64,000 nucleotides of DNA. Source: Lactarius indigo (Eukaryota; Basidiomycota; Agaricomycetes; Russulales; Russulaceae). Positions within the stretch are counted from its first letter, which is position 1, and every line of letters starts with the position of its first letter. Positions 35,802-45,726 of this stretch are shown piece after piece. Made by a program: the position numbers and the translations under genes. The stretch spans positions 248,001-312,000 of the forward strand of contig JAFKAC010000048.1 of NCBI GenBank assembly GCA_025766275.1, written 5' to 3'. Under the pieces are notes generated by a model. That model made no database searches, was not told the DNA's origin, and saw nothing but the letters and a program-made list of their open reading frames with translations.

Positions 35802-38800
35802 ACCCATCGGCCTGGGTGAGGGCTTTAAACTGTAATTCTGTAATCATGACGCGCTTTCGTTCTCTTCGAATTCCAGTCTCGATTCGCACAAATTACCGAA
35901 TGGCCGATATAAAAGCATTAGTAGACTCGGGGGCCACTGACAACTTCATACACCCAAACTTTATCAAAAAAATGGGCATCGGAATTCAGCCGCTGATCCG
36001 ACCGCGGAAGGTCTGGAACATAGACAGTACGGAAAATAAAGCTGGGTCCATCACTCATTTTACCGATCTAGACGTATACACCGATGGGTATCACAGGACC
36101 ATGAGATTCCTCATCACGAATCTCGGAAACGAGGAGGTTGTCCTAGGATATCCCTGGCTGGCGACCTACGAGCCAACCATTAATTGGCGAGATGCAGTCA
36201 TACACGAAAAGGTCATGCCAGTCGTGATCAGTACACAGGACAGTCTGGACCGTCACACCGTTATCGCGACCGCTCTAACTAACGATGAAAAGGAAGCGAT
36301 AACCTTCGAACCAGAAGAGGAGGATACGTACTTGCGAGCAACTACGTCTACAGAATTAGCCATCCAAGCCAAAGGAGAGGGAAAGCCCGTGGAGCTGCCG
36401 GCGGTCTACCACGCCTTCCGACAACTTTTCAGCAAAGAAGCGTCACAACGATTCCCCCCCGCCAGGCCGTGGGACCACGCAATAGACTTTAAGCCGGGCA
36501 CCCCTTCAGCAATCGACTGCAAGATATACCCATTGACGCAAGAAGAAGAAGGGAAACTTAAGGAATTTCTGGACGAGAAACTGCAGCAAGGGTATCTGCG
36601 ACCCTCCATATCCCCGTACGCATCTTCATTCTTCTTCGTCAAAAAGAAGGACGGAAAACTGCGCCCTGTACAGGACTATCGTACCATCAATTCGTACACT
36701 ATACGAAATCAGTATCCACTTCCCCTAATTCAAGACCTCATTTACGACCTCAGTAACGCCCACATCTATACGAAGCTCGACATCCGCTGGGGGTATAATA
36801 ATATTCGAATACGAGACGGTGACCAAGAAAAGGCAGCTTTCAAAACCAAGTTCGGCCTTTTCGAACCAACGGTAATGTTCTTCGGTCTTACCAACTCGCC
36901 GGCCACCTTCCAAACAATGATGAACCACATCTATCGTGATACCATCGCAAAACACGAACTCCGCGGTACTATCATCCGCGTCTACATGGATGACATTGGC
37001 ATCGCCACACGGGAAGGCGCTACATCTGCTGACCACATAGCCACGGTGACAGACGTCCTTCGCGTCGCCCAGGACCACGACCTCTACTTCAAACTCGAAA
37101 AATGCCTTTTCCACCAACCTCGGATGGATTACCTGGGGGTAATCCTTGAAAAGGGGGTAACGCGTATGGACCCGGTAAAAGTTCGCGGCATCAAAGACTG
37201 GCCAACACCAACCAAGGTCAGGGACGTACGGTCATTTTTGGGTTTCTGTAACTTTTACCGCCTTTTCATCCGAGGTTTCGCAACCCACGCACGACCCCTC
37301 AACCGGTTAACGAGGAAGGATGCCGAGTGGAATTGGGGAGACGATGAAGAACGGGCTTTCAAAACCCTCAAACAACTCGTAACGGAAGAACCAGTGCTAG
37401 CACACCCCAACTTACAAGACCAATTCGAGCTAGAGGTCGACGCGTCAGGATTCGCGGTAGGCGCAGTACTCCTACAAAAGAAAAATGACGGTCGCAAGCA
37501 TCCTATAGGATATTATTCGGCAACGCTGAATGAAGCAGAGCGAAATTACGACATTTACGACCTAGAACTTCTCGCCATTGTCAAAGCCCTTCGTCACTGG
37601 AGACCTCTGCTCGCGGGGTCTCCGCACAAGATCAAAATATTCTCGGATCACCTAAATCTCCAATACTGGAAGACCCCGCAAAAGATCAGTCGGAGGGTCG
37701 CTCGAGAGGTACTAGAACTAATGGAGTACGACTTTGAGATCCATCATATCAAAGGGAAGAACAATGGCAGAGCGGATGCGCTATCACGACGGCCAGACTA
37801 CAACCAAGGAGAGGGAGATAACCAAGGTGTGGTCGTCTTACCTCCGGAAGTATTCATACGAGCCACTAACGCTGCGCGTGCGTTGGAAACGCACCCGATG
37901 ATGCAACCGCCGAAGCGGCGACAAGACCCTGCTGTAATCAAAGCTTGGGTCAATGCCCATCATCTCAAGAAGATAGAGGGAGAATGGTACAAGGACGGAC
38001 GACTGGTAGTCACAGGACCCATGACGGCGTATCGAGCCATTATACAAGACCATCACGACCCACCGGTACACGGGCATCCCGGGATAAGTAGGACACAACG
38101 AATCGTAGAGCGACACCACTGGTGGCCGAGTATCCGCCGAGACGTGTATGAATACGTCACGGGGTGTGCTGACTGTCAACGAATCAAAGTCAACACAAGA
38201 CCAACCCGTGCACCGCTACATCCGATCACCGCCGTCAAGGACGCCCCCCCTTTCCATACCATCGCCCTTGACTTTATCACCAAATTACCGGTCTCACAGT
38301 CGTATGACAGCGTTTTGACCGTTACAGATCACGATTGCAGCAAAGCATCCATATTCATTCCCTGCAATGAGGAGATCACAGCAGAGGAAACCGCCATTCT
38401 GTACGTCAATCACGTATTCAAACGATTCGGATTACCACGTAAAGTTATCAGTGACCGAGATCCCCGGTTCACCTCCAAATTCACACGGGAAGTATGCCGC
38501 ATATTGGGCATTCAACAGAACGTTTCTACGGCCTATCACCCGCGTACGGACGGACAGTCGGAACGAACCAATCAGTGGCTCGAACAATATCTACGATTCT
38601 GGGCCAACGAACGTCAAGATAATTGGGCGGCGTACCTCCCAATAGCAGAATTCGCTCACAACAATTGGCCCCACGAACATACGAAACAATCGCCATTCAT
38701 GCTTCTGATGGGATACAACCCGACCGCCGACTGGACGGATAAGCCATCTCCAATCCCAAACGTAATCACTAGACTGACACAGTTAAAGGAGGCGCGCCGG

Positions 38801-40522
38801 CTTGCCCAAGACCTTATCAAAAAGGCACAAGACAGTTGGGTTCGGCATAAGGATACTCCACGCTATCAAGTCGGTGACCAAGTGTGGTTGGAAGGAAGAC
38901 ATCTACGGACCAATCAACCCACAGCGAAATTAGCGGCGCGACGCCACGGACCATTTAAAGTGGTACAGGTGATGTCCCCCTACAATTACCGTCTCGAACT
39001 TCCCACGCAGTGGAGCATCCACCCAGTGTTCCACATCGATCTTCTCACGCCATACAAACGAACGGCCTTTCATGGCGAAAATTTCCCGCGACCACCGCCG
39101 GATCTTGTGGAAGGAGAAGAGGAATACGAAGTCGAGGCCATTCTGGACTCACGGCATTTCGGCCGCCGCAAAAAGCTCCAGTACCTCATCAAATGGAAGG
39201 GCTATCCAGACTCGGAGAACCAGTGGGTCGACAAGGATGACGTGTTTGCACCAGACGCGATCAAGGCGTATCAGGAGGGCAGGACGGGCGTGCGATTGCT
39301 TAAAAGCCAGCCCATAGATGACCAAGGAGAGCATCCCTCTTACCTCCGATCCATTCAGACGTCTATGCCCACCTCTCCTCTCAGACATGTCACCACGGCG
39401 ATCCTCCTCGACCAAGTCGCACAAGACGCCGCCAACCTCGTCGAAGACGACGAAGAAACCGTGGTTCAACAGGTCCAGCTCACTCCGTACACACCTGCAA
39501 ACATGCGAGCGGGGCATATCACCGCTCAAGAATGGGCTAACGTCTTACAGAGGTTCCCCGACCCGACTCACCAGCCCGACGACGAGCAGCAGCATGCCGT
39601 CACTCACATCTTCAGAGACGACAACGGCAATCGAGAACCCGTTGCCATCATTCCCCCAGGTGACGACCTCATCGGCACGAGGGGAATTCTCCCTGCCGAC
39701 CGTCCCCTCGAGGACCCAACAGGAGTTAGAAGCAGCGGAGGACTGGCGGAGGGCGGCGAAGGAGTGGGCCGACGAACAACTGCGCTTAGCGCAGAAGAGA
39801 TTGAGCGAGTTGCGGCAGCGCAGGCAGCGCTCCCTAACGACGAAGCTCACGCTGACGACGAGGATTACTACCCGGTCAGACACCCCCTCCTTCGAACGCA
39901 CAGCCACCCTACTAATCCCCGAATCACCCCATGGCTCGTTCACACCGACGGAACCCCCATGTCTCGAGGACGTGTGCGACTGCCCGGCGTCGCATTTCAC
40001 ACCCCCATCACGCACGACGACGACCCTGCGCAGGTCCTTGCGCCTGAAGGGTTCAGGGCGAATCGACAGCCCCATTACATTCACTTCCCCATCACCGGGC
40101 CCGACGGCGTAGAAAGGAACGCCAGTCATATTCAGATTGTCGGAGGTGCGAACCCTTTTGTACTGGGGCTTATCCCCGGTTCTCCCCATCTCTACGGCAA
40201 ACCCCTTTACGCCTTCCCGATGCTATCGGCCGCGGGACGCGCCTTCATCGCCCACGAGGACCTAGTCATCCTTGCCTCCGACAAGATCACGGACCGAGCA
40301 TTAAACCGCATTGGGGACGAGTCCCTGACTGCGGAGGTGACACGTTACCGAGCAGCCGCGTACGAAGAGGAGCGGCTTGCAGCTCGCATTCGCCAGCTTC
40401 AGGCGATGCGACTATCGGCGAGGGACGACAAGCAAGATTGCATCTACCGCTTGGAGAGGGCCAACGTCTTCGAGCGGATTAGCGACGAGCAGTCAACGTG
40501 GACGGCGAGGGACTTTCGGTGA
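35711..40522 (+). CDS. pol: E1 Pol polyprotein with chromodomain and C-terminal extension
   Basis: Open for 1603 codons in the -1 frame relative to gag; in practice made by frameshifting. Order: aspartic protease (LVDSGATDNF near residue 70), reverse transcriptase (catalytic YMDD at 425-428), RNase H (EVDASGF near 576), integrase with an HHCC finger (HGHPG ... CADCQ near 780-820) and DDE core (ALDFI, SDRDPRF, QSERTNQ near 850-950), GPF module (RRHGPFKV), chromodomain near 1136-1194 (EYEVEAILDSR, LIKWKGYPDSENQWV). After it come about 400 residues not usual for the family, including DGVERNAS and a charged helix RIRQLQAM. All catalytic residues are present, so the enzyme is probably active. Confidence 0.93.
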   Translation: MAHRSCKRARRSERPDITGSVGKRGFSERLNPSAWVRALNCNSVIMTRFRSLRIPVSIRTNYRMADIKALVDSGATDNFIHPNFIKKMGIGIQPLIRPRKVWNIDSTENKAGSITHFTDLDVYTDGYHRTMRFLITNLGNEEVVLGYPWLATYEPTINWRDAVIHEKVMPVVISTQDSLDRHTVIATALTNDEKEAITFEPEEEDTYLRATTSTELAIQAKGEGKPVELPAVYHAFRQLFSKEASQRFPPARPWDHAIDFKPGTPSAIDCKIYPLTQEEEGKLKEFLDEKLQQGYLRPSISPYASSFFFVKKKDGKLRPVQDYRTINSYTIRNQYPLPLIQDLIYDLSNAHIYTKLDIRWGYNNIRIRDGDQEKAAFKTKFGLFEPTVMFFGLTNSPATFQTMMNHIYRDTIAKHELRGTIIRVYMDDIGIATREGATSADHIATVTDVLRVAQDHDLYFKLEKCLFHQPRMDYLGVILEKGVTRMDPVKVRGIKDWPTPTKVRDVRSFLGFCNFYRLFIRGFATHARPLNRLTRKDAEWNWGDDEERAFKTLKQLVTEEPVLAHPNLQDQFELEVDASGFAVGAVLLQKKNDGRKHPIGYYSATLNEAERNYDIYDLELLAIVKALRHWRPLLAGSPHKIKIFSDHLNLQYWKTPQKISRRVAREVLELMEYDFEIHHIKGKNNGRADALSRRPDYNQGEGDNQGVVVLPPEVFIRATNAARALETHPMMQPPKRRQDPAVIKAWVNAHHLKKIEGEWYKDGRLVVTGPMTAYRAIIQDHHDPPVHGHPGISRTQRIVERHHWWPSIRRDVYEYVTGCADCQRIKVNTRPTRAPLHPITAVKDAPPFHTIALDFITKLPVSQSYDSVLTVTDHDCSKASIFIPCNEEITAEETAILYVNHVFKRFGLPRKVISDRDPRFTSKFTREVCRILGIQQNVSTAYHPRTDGQSERTNQWLEQYLRFWANERQDNWAAYLPIAEFAHNNWPHEHTKQSPFMLLMGYNPTADWTDKPSPIPNVITRLTQLKEARRLAQDLIKKAQDSWVRHKDTPRYQVGDQVWLEGRHLRTNQPTAKLAARRHGPFKVVQVMSPYNYRLELPTQWSIHPVFHIDLLTPYKRTAFHGENFPRPPPDLVEGEEEYEVEAILDSRHFGRRKKLQYLIKWKGYPDSENQWVDKDDVFAPDAIKAYQEGRTGVRLLKSQPIDDQGEHPSYLRSIQTSMPTSPLRHVTTAILLDQVAQDAANLVEDDEETVVQQVQLTPYTPANMRAGHITAQEWANVLQRFPDPTHQPDDEQQHAVTHIFRDDNGNREPVAIIPPGDDLIGTRGILPADRPLEDPTGVRSSGGLAEGGEGVGRRTTALSAEEIERVAAAQAALPNDEAHADDEDYYPVRHPLLRTHSHPTNPRITPWLVHTDGTPMSRGRVRLPGVAFHTPITHDDDPAQVLAPEGFRANRQPHYIHFPITGPDGVERNASHIQIVGGANPFVLGLIPGSPHLYGKPLYAFPMLSAAGRAFIAHEDLVILASDKITDRALNRIGDESLTAEVTRYRAAAYEEERLAARIRQLQAMRLSARDDKQDCIYRLERANVFERISDEQSTWTARDFR
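35774..35789 (+). promoter_or_regulatory. E1 tandem -1 slippery heptamers at the gag-pol overlap
   Basis: In the gag frame, G GGA AAA (35774-35780) and G GGT TTT (35783-35789) both fit X XXY YYZ. Slipping -1 at either leads into the pol frame, 10-20 nt before the gag stop. Pol is open in the -1 frame across the whole 91-nt overlap. Confidence 0.65.
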
Positions 40523-40540
40523 GTCTGGGGACTCACGCTG

Positions 40541-40552
40541 AAAAGGGGGTGA
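40541..40552 (+). other. E1 polypurine tract
   Basis: AAAAGGGGGTGA immediately before the 3' LTR, the expected plus-strand primer. Confidence 0.75.
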
Positions 40553-41017
40553 TGTTACGATCTTCGCATTGAACCCTTACTGTACCGGTTGTGGCTACGG
40601 CTGTAAGGTATATTAGTCACGGACTCGGGGTTTACGATAGGAGTTAGGCGTTGAAGGGATGACTCGATCCTAGTACAGGTAGTAGTAGTAGTGGGATTGC
40701 GGTACTTACGCGATACGTTGGACGCTACGTTACGGCGACTCATAGCAGCGCTTGAAAGCCTGCTCTTCTGTATTTAAGCTAGCTGCGGAAGACCAAGATA
40801 CGCCATCTTGGTCTTCTTCAATCGTCACTTCCTGCCTCTTTCACTCTCATCTCTAAGAGACGCGTCTTCTATCAAAGGGAAGAGCCGTAATCAATCCTAG
40901 TGTCTGCGCACATCTAGAACCTGCCTTCGACGCCATACGCCTCCGTGCGTGATTAGCTAAGTCGCAGAAGTCGCCTTACCCGAGCTCAAGTCGAGCTAAC
41001 GTCGTGACGGCGTTACA
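40553..41017 (+). repeat. E1 3' LTR (465 bp)
   Basis: Same length as the 5' LTR; one visible difference (GATTGCGG here, GATTGTGG at the 5' copy). Followed by the duplicated target GCGCC. Confidence 0.95.
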
Positions 41018-41982
41018 GCGCCGTTGTCTTCATCGCTGCTGCTGTCGTGCCAGTCTGGTCATCCTCGTTGTCGATGCTGGTGCTGTGGTGATTGCTTTAT
41101 TCGACTCAAACGGCCCAGGCAGACTGTCTTCTGCACTTCACACACAAGAAGGGTAAAATGCGGGGAACGATAATATTAAACGAAGAACCGAGGCCCTCAT
41201 ATTTCATAGCTAAGCAGTGTCGAAAACACGAGTTGATATATATACAGAGAGCAAATTGAACGTAATTTTGATGCAGATTGAGGCCACATGTTGGTAGTGC
41301 GGTGGCGAGCTGTGTCATGTGTCTCGTAGCAAATCTGGTGGCGGGGAGAGGACGGTAAGATGTGCGGAAGGCGAAGGCACGTAGAAGATGAGACGTGAGC
41401 ACGTAGCATAGGAACGGAGAACATTTGCTTACATTGTGTATGATATCCATCCTCGAGGAATCATGAGCCGGTGAAGTACACCGGTTTCGGAACTTTGGGA
41501 TCCAAGCCTTCATCATAGCCAGATTTGTTCCGCCCGAAGTCCAAAGTGGTGGGACGGTACGCGGAGAGAAAGATACCTGCTCCACTCGACGGCCCACTGA
41601 TAACTCGGATGGAAGATACGTCGTACGCGTTATCCAGCTCCAAGTTTCCTGGGATTGACCGGCCACGGAGGTAATCCCGACTGTTCAATCTGGATGTGGA
41701 TTCAGTCAGAAGCCAAATCCTGGAAACGCATTAGATGGTCTCCTCACAGGGCGAGCAAGGAGTTCACATAGCCTAAGGGACAATATCAACTGTTTGATCA
41801 GTTGACCATCTCTGTACCTGAGACTACGATAAACGTACACCTACTCATCACCCAGAAAAAGGCCAGCCATGTCAGAGAGGAAGGTGAAACTACAAACTGA
41901 TTATAAAATGAGAGACTTAAAATGGGAGATTGCAATGGAAATCTCTTACGCTGACCGTCATAGCGGTACCAAGGATGCTACT

Positions 41983-42651
41983 TGTCACGAACCTATAAAC
42001 CGGTCGTGACTCAAGGGCGCTTAGGACCGGTCCGCGTCGGTCCGGTCTTATGTAATCACCTTCCTAAAGGGGAATTCCGAATCGGAGTTTGAATTCTGTT
42101 CTCAAACGATCACGTGATCTGTCACGTGATCTCAAGCCACGTGTTGTGTACACGTGTACTTATCAACAGTTGATTGTTGATCAATCAACGAAGATAATCA
42201 ACCAAGTCACCACTCCTCGGGAAATCCCGCATTGACCGCGGAATCACGCCATCCTGACGCAAGATTGCGTCATCGACTGCGGCGCAGTCGTTCTATGTTT
42301 AAACCCCTTCTGATTGGACTCTATTGTTAGACGTCTCTAGAATGTTCCTTTGCGCAGTACTGCGCAGCACCCGTGGATAGGCCCTAAGCCTGCCCTAAAG
42401 CTACGCACAGACCACCCCCTGTAGTATATAAGCTGGTGCAATTCTACGGACAGTCCCTCAGACTGTCCACTTGTGACATCTTCCCTCTTGCCTCTCAGCT
42501 CCTTCGAGTGCCCCACCTTGAGTGCGCCACTATCTTCTTTGAGCCAAGAACGCCTCCTCTTCGCCCCCGTCAACACCCTCTCCGTCTTTACCTTGCCCGC
42601 CGTCGTCTTCAACCGTATCCCTCGCTGTCGAGTGACAGTGAGTTCACCACA
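41983..42651 (+). repeat. E2 5' LTR (669 bp)
   Basis: Four CACGTG E-boxes lie at 42111, 42123, 42138 and 42151. A TATATA element at 42425-42430 sits about 30 nt before the inferred RNA start AGACTGTCCA (42460-42469). U5 contains a CTGTC-GAGT-GACAG hairpin (42625-42638). Confidence 0.95.
42111..42156 (+). promoter_or_regulatory. Cluster of four CACGTG palindromes in the E2 LTR
   Basis: Four perfect CACGTG sites in 46 bp, repeated in the 3' LTR at offset 9054. CACGTG is the core site of fungal bHLH factors, so this is a likely enhancer in U3. Confidence 0.6.
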
Positions 42652-43953
42652 CTTGGACAGTCTCACCAATAGACTGACCTCGGGCTTCCCAGTGACTGAC
42701 CACACCTACGAGTACGACTTCTCGCAGTACGGTCAGTGGGACGGAGACTCTGCCAGCTACCAGTCGGAGTTCGACAACCAAGGTAGCCCCCTCGACTTTT
42801 CCCGCGCCTCCCCTGTTCCCTCCACCTCTGCTGTCCGTCTTGACAGCCTCCGCTTCACCGCCCCCTACACCCCTGCCACCTTCGGTGGTGACGAGCCCCC
42901 CGCCCCTGTTGCCCTTGTTCGGGATGCAACCCCCGAACTAGTTTACCCCTACGCTCCGGCTGAAGAAGCCACCCCTCGTCCTTCCCCTCGTCCCCTATCC
43001 CCCAGCACCGCCCAGTTCTACGAAGAGGTCCTCGAGATCTTCGACCTCAACGGGAACATCGTCCCCCTGTCCCCTGAGCTCCGCGCCGAGTCTGCGCCTC
43101 CCCTCCGAGTCCCGACCCCCCCCCCCCTCTTTCCCTTCGTGGCTCTCCTTCGCCACCTCCTGTTCTTCCTCCGACTCCTCGTCGCTCTCCGTCTCCTGTT
43201 CCGGTCCCCTCCCGCCTTGTGACCCCCGACTCGCCGATTGACTACGAGCGAGTAGCAGAGCAAGGCCCCGTCTTCCCTCCGGCCCCACACCCCGACCAGG
43301 AGAACCTTCCCCCCCTCGGTCCCACCGCCTACCAGGCGCCCCCCTGCCTCCTTTCCCAAGGAGAACACCCACACCAGTACATCTCCGTCGTCACCCCCCA
43401 AGGAGAATCTTGGCGGCCCGCTTCCACGACCCTCCGGGAACTTATCGCTAAGGTTCCCCTCGCCACCTCCCTCGCCTCCTTTCCCCCGATCTTTCCTTCT
43501 GTCACCCCTTTCCGTCTCCTTCCTCCCCACGTCTACACCCTTTTCCCCCGCGTTGTTGACCCCGCTCAACACCCCGACTTCCCGCCTTTGTACATCTGCT
43601 CTAAGGCCATCTACGACCTTCCCTCCCCTGACACCCCCCTCGGGACTATCCGCTACGACTTCAGGGAAGGACTGAGACGCGCCTTCGCCCCCCTCGCCAA
43701 CGTCCACAGAGCAGGGTACATTGACTCTCTAGTAACGCTAGAGATCCAAGACTTTTTAGACGGGAGAATTGTTACCACTTACGGACATCTGCGTTTTTCT
43801 TTTAACGGACTAATTTACGCTCACCAGCAGGCTTACTTCTTCGAGGACTTAGTTCGCTCTGCCCCCCATCTTCTTGCTTATTGTCTTTCGCCTCGAATTC
43901 CTGCCGACCCCTTTAGTTTCATTACCACCTTCCCCGACAACCAGCCACTTTAG
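42473..43953 (+). other. E2 leader open frame 1, with shift at a C12 run
   Basis: A Pro/Ser-rich frame starting inside R (no ATG; 42473 is GTG) runs to 43222 and a second frame runs to TAG 43951-43953. They read as one protein if the ribosome, or one base, shifts by -1 at the C12 run 43116-43127. The second part looks protein-like, with ALANVHRAGYIDSLVTLEIQ. The region is C-rich, which lowers stop frequency, so coding is not proved. The only ATG of the whole leader, 42924, opens the five-codon frame MQPPN. Confidence 0.4.
42654..42663 (+). promoter_or_regulatory. E2 self-primer binding site
   Basis: TGGACAGTCT begins two nt after the LTR and is the exact reverse complement of AGACTGTCCA at 42460-42469 in the R region, 10 of 10 bases. 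Confidence 0.7.
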
Positions 43954-44062
43954 ATAAGTGGTTATATATTTGCCTTGTCTTGAAACGAGTGTTTTAAGTG
44001 CAACGCAAAGTAAGTAAGTGTTTACTTATTTGAGTTTTGGACTTAAATCGAGTGATTTAAGT
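43945..44062 (+). other. Hairpin cluster between E2 leader frames 1 and 2
   Basis: Four stem-loops in about 120 nt: CCACTT-TAGAT-AAGTGG (43945-43961, the frame-1 stop in its loop); CTTGAAAC-GAGT-GTTTTAAG (43979-43998, one G-U pair); TAAGTAA-GTGT-TTACTTA (44011-44028); ACTTAAATC-GAGT-GATTTAAGT (44041-44062, nine perfect pairs). All lie outside the longest open frames. Confidence 0.75.
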
Positions 44063-44994
44063 GCCTCCTTCTACTCCATTTACCTTCAACTTATCTGAAG
44101 AACAAAGGCTCGCGCGAGCCCGAGTTAACTTCGAGTCCCACAGACAGCGGCAGCTTGACCGCTATTACCCCGTCACTTCCACTTACGACCTCATCGATAA
44201 CCCCCGCCTTGACTGTTGGACAGAACCCCCTACCGCCTTACGTACCCTTATCGACCTCTTTGACTTTGGAGAAGTCATCCCCGAAAGGGTTTACCACGAG
44301 TTTATTGACGACCTTTCTGAAGTCGTCAAGGCTGCCGACGAGCAACTCCTTTATTGGCATCTTTCAAACTCCGTCTCCGCCACCAACCACCCAACAGATC
44401 AACTTCTAGTGTGGGCCAAAAGCGACTATCTTTGACGGCTTCTCTCTTCACTTTGTCGACCGCCTCCGCCTCACATACCAGGAAATACAGATTTCCTTCC
44501 AAGAAATTCGAGTGGTCATTCACCCCGACTCCGCCCCCCGTCTAGTCATCTCCGATAGTTCGGAGTTCACTTATTCCTTCGCCACCTCTGTGTGGGAAAC
44601 CACCCTGTCCAATCCTGACCGAAATCTTGTCAACCCAAGTATCTGGCACTACCCCCCTTCTACCTCTGACGACCCAGAGTTAGTCTCGATTCTCAACGCC
44701 AGAGAAACTTTCCGAACTCCGCCCTTGCTCCGCCGAATTACAGATCGGCTACCCCCTAGTTCCCCTGAAACTGAAGACGAATCTTCAGACTCCGACATCT
44801 CCCTGCATAACGGAGACACTAACCAACCGCCTAGCCCTAACGACGGTTGGGGACCAACTCTGACCTCAGGCCCCTGCTGGTGTTCTCAAGAAGTCTGCAC
44901 CTGCGGTTATCGCCCCAACACCCCCCCGACACCTCCCAACGTAGTGTTGTGGTCCCCTGGAGTTAACTATCTACCTTATAGAGAAAAGGTCTAG
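44061..44994 (+). other. E2 leader open frame 2, with shift at an A4 run
   Basis: A frame from 44058 (GTG at 44061, no ATG) to 44435 continues as a second frame to TAG 44992-44994 if shifted +1 near GCCAAAAGCG at about 44417. Readings such as LHFVDRLRLTYQEIQISF and acidic DESSDSDISL look protein-like. No homologous family recognised. It ends in a structured junction containing two in-frame TAGs before leader frame 3. Confidence 0.4.
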
Positions 44995-45726
44995 ATAGTA
45001 TAGATTGTTGAGATAAATTTTACGAGTGTAAAATTTGACAATTTCCCAAGTCAAATCCTGGATCCAATTCATTGGGCAATTAACCTGGCATCCTCACACG
45101 TCGCCCAAAGAAGAACTCATCGTCGCTTCCAAGTGGACGATCGGCCCATAGCCTCTACCCCTAGCACCCCTGTTACCCCAAGAAGGGCCCCCAGAGCTCG
45201 TCGAGCTACCAACACCCAGATTCCCCTTCCGAGTATTAACCAAGCCGGACCAAGTGAACCGGTGTACCCCAGTATCCAAGCAACTCCAACTGCAAGGCAA
45301 CACTCCACAAGCAGCGACGAAGCTCAATATCTCGAGACCCAACCCCGAGAAATCCATTGTCACCTCCCCGAGGCTATCCTAGTAACCAAGAGCCTACCAA
45401 CTCGAACTCCCCGAGAACTCGACGTGTTCAGAAGGCACTGTTCTCTGTTGTACCAAAACCGGCACAATCTTGAAACCCTGTATTTTTCCCAGCCTCTTAC
45501 ACGCATAAGCGAGGTTTCGACAAGCCCCTTGTATTTCCAAGACTTCTTGTGGAGAAGTAAGACAACCCTGACCCACTTTGGTATTTGGGAAGAATACCAT
45601 TGGATCCGTCGTTCACAAAGACCCCATCGTCCAGATAGAGCTATCCTCCTCCCTGCCTACAAAGTCTACTACCCCTGGAACCTGGACAGTTGGACTGTCA
45701 CCCGTCTCACCAGAAGAAGTGAATGA
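44995..45726 (+). other. E2 leader open frame 3, overlapping gag by ATGA
   Basis: This frame is in phase with the end of frame 2 but separated from it by TAG at 44992 and TAG at 45001. It has no ATG (first near-cognate GTG at 45133) and ends at TGA 45724-45726, which overlaps the gag ATG 45723-45725 as ATGA. Its product would carry RRAPRARRATNTQI and a Tyr/Trp-rich end (YKVYYPWNLDSWTV). Function unknown. Confidence 0.4.
45015..45036 (+). other. GAGT-tetraloop hairpin between E2 leader frames 2 and 3
   Basis: AAATTTTAC-GAGT-GTAAAATTT, nine perfect base pairs with the same GAGT loop as at 43979 and 44041 but an unrelated stem. Confidence 0.75.

Larger units (their letters stand above)
33325..41017 (+). 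mobile_element. E1: complete chromodomain Gypsy LTR retrotransposon
   Basis: Bounded by two 465-bp LTRs (TGTTACG...GTTACA) that differ by one visible base, flanked by the 5-bp duplication GCGCC at 33320-33324 and 41018-41022. Inside, in order: self-priming site, AUG-free leader, gag, a -1 shifted pol (protease, RT, RNase H, integrase, chromodomain, long extension), and a polypurine tract. All frames are intact, so the insertion is young and possibly active. Confidence 0.95.

Noticed and set aside
39545..40189. Minus-strand frame in the E1 pol extension, and the plus frame 39318-40112
   Set aside because: Both overlap the continuous pol frame, which shares blocks with E3; no independent support.
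42654..42663. tRNA-type primer site suggested by the TGG start in E2
   Set aside because: The ten-base perfect match to the LTR at the TATA-predicted RNA start, paralleled in E1 and E3, explains it better; no tRNA match could be tested.
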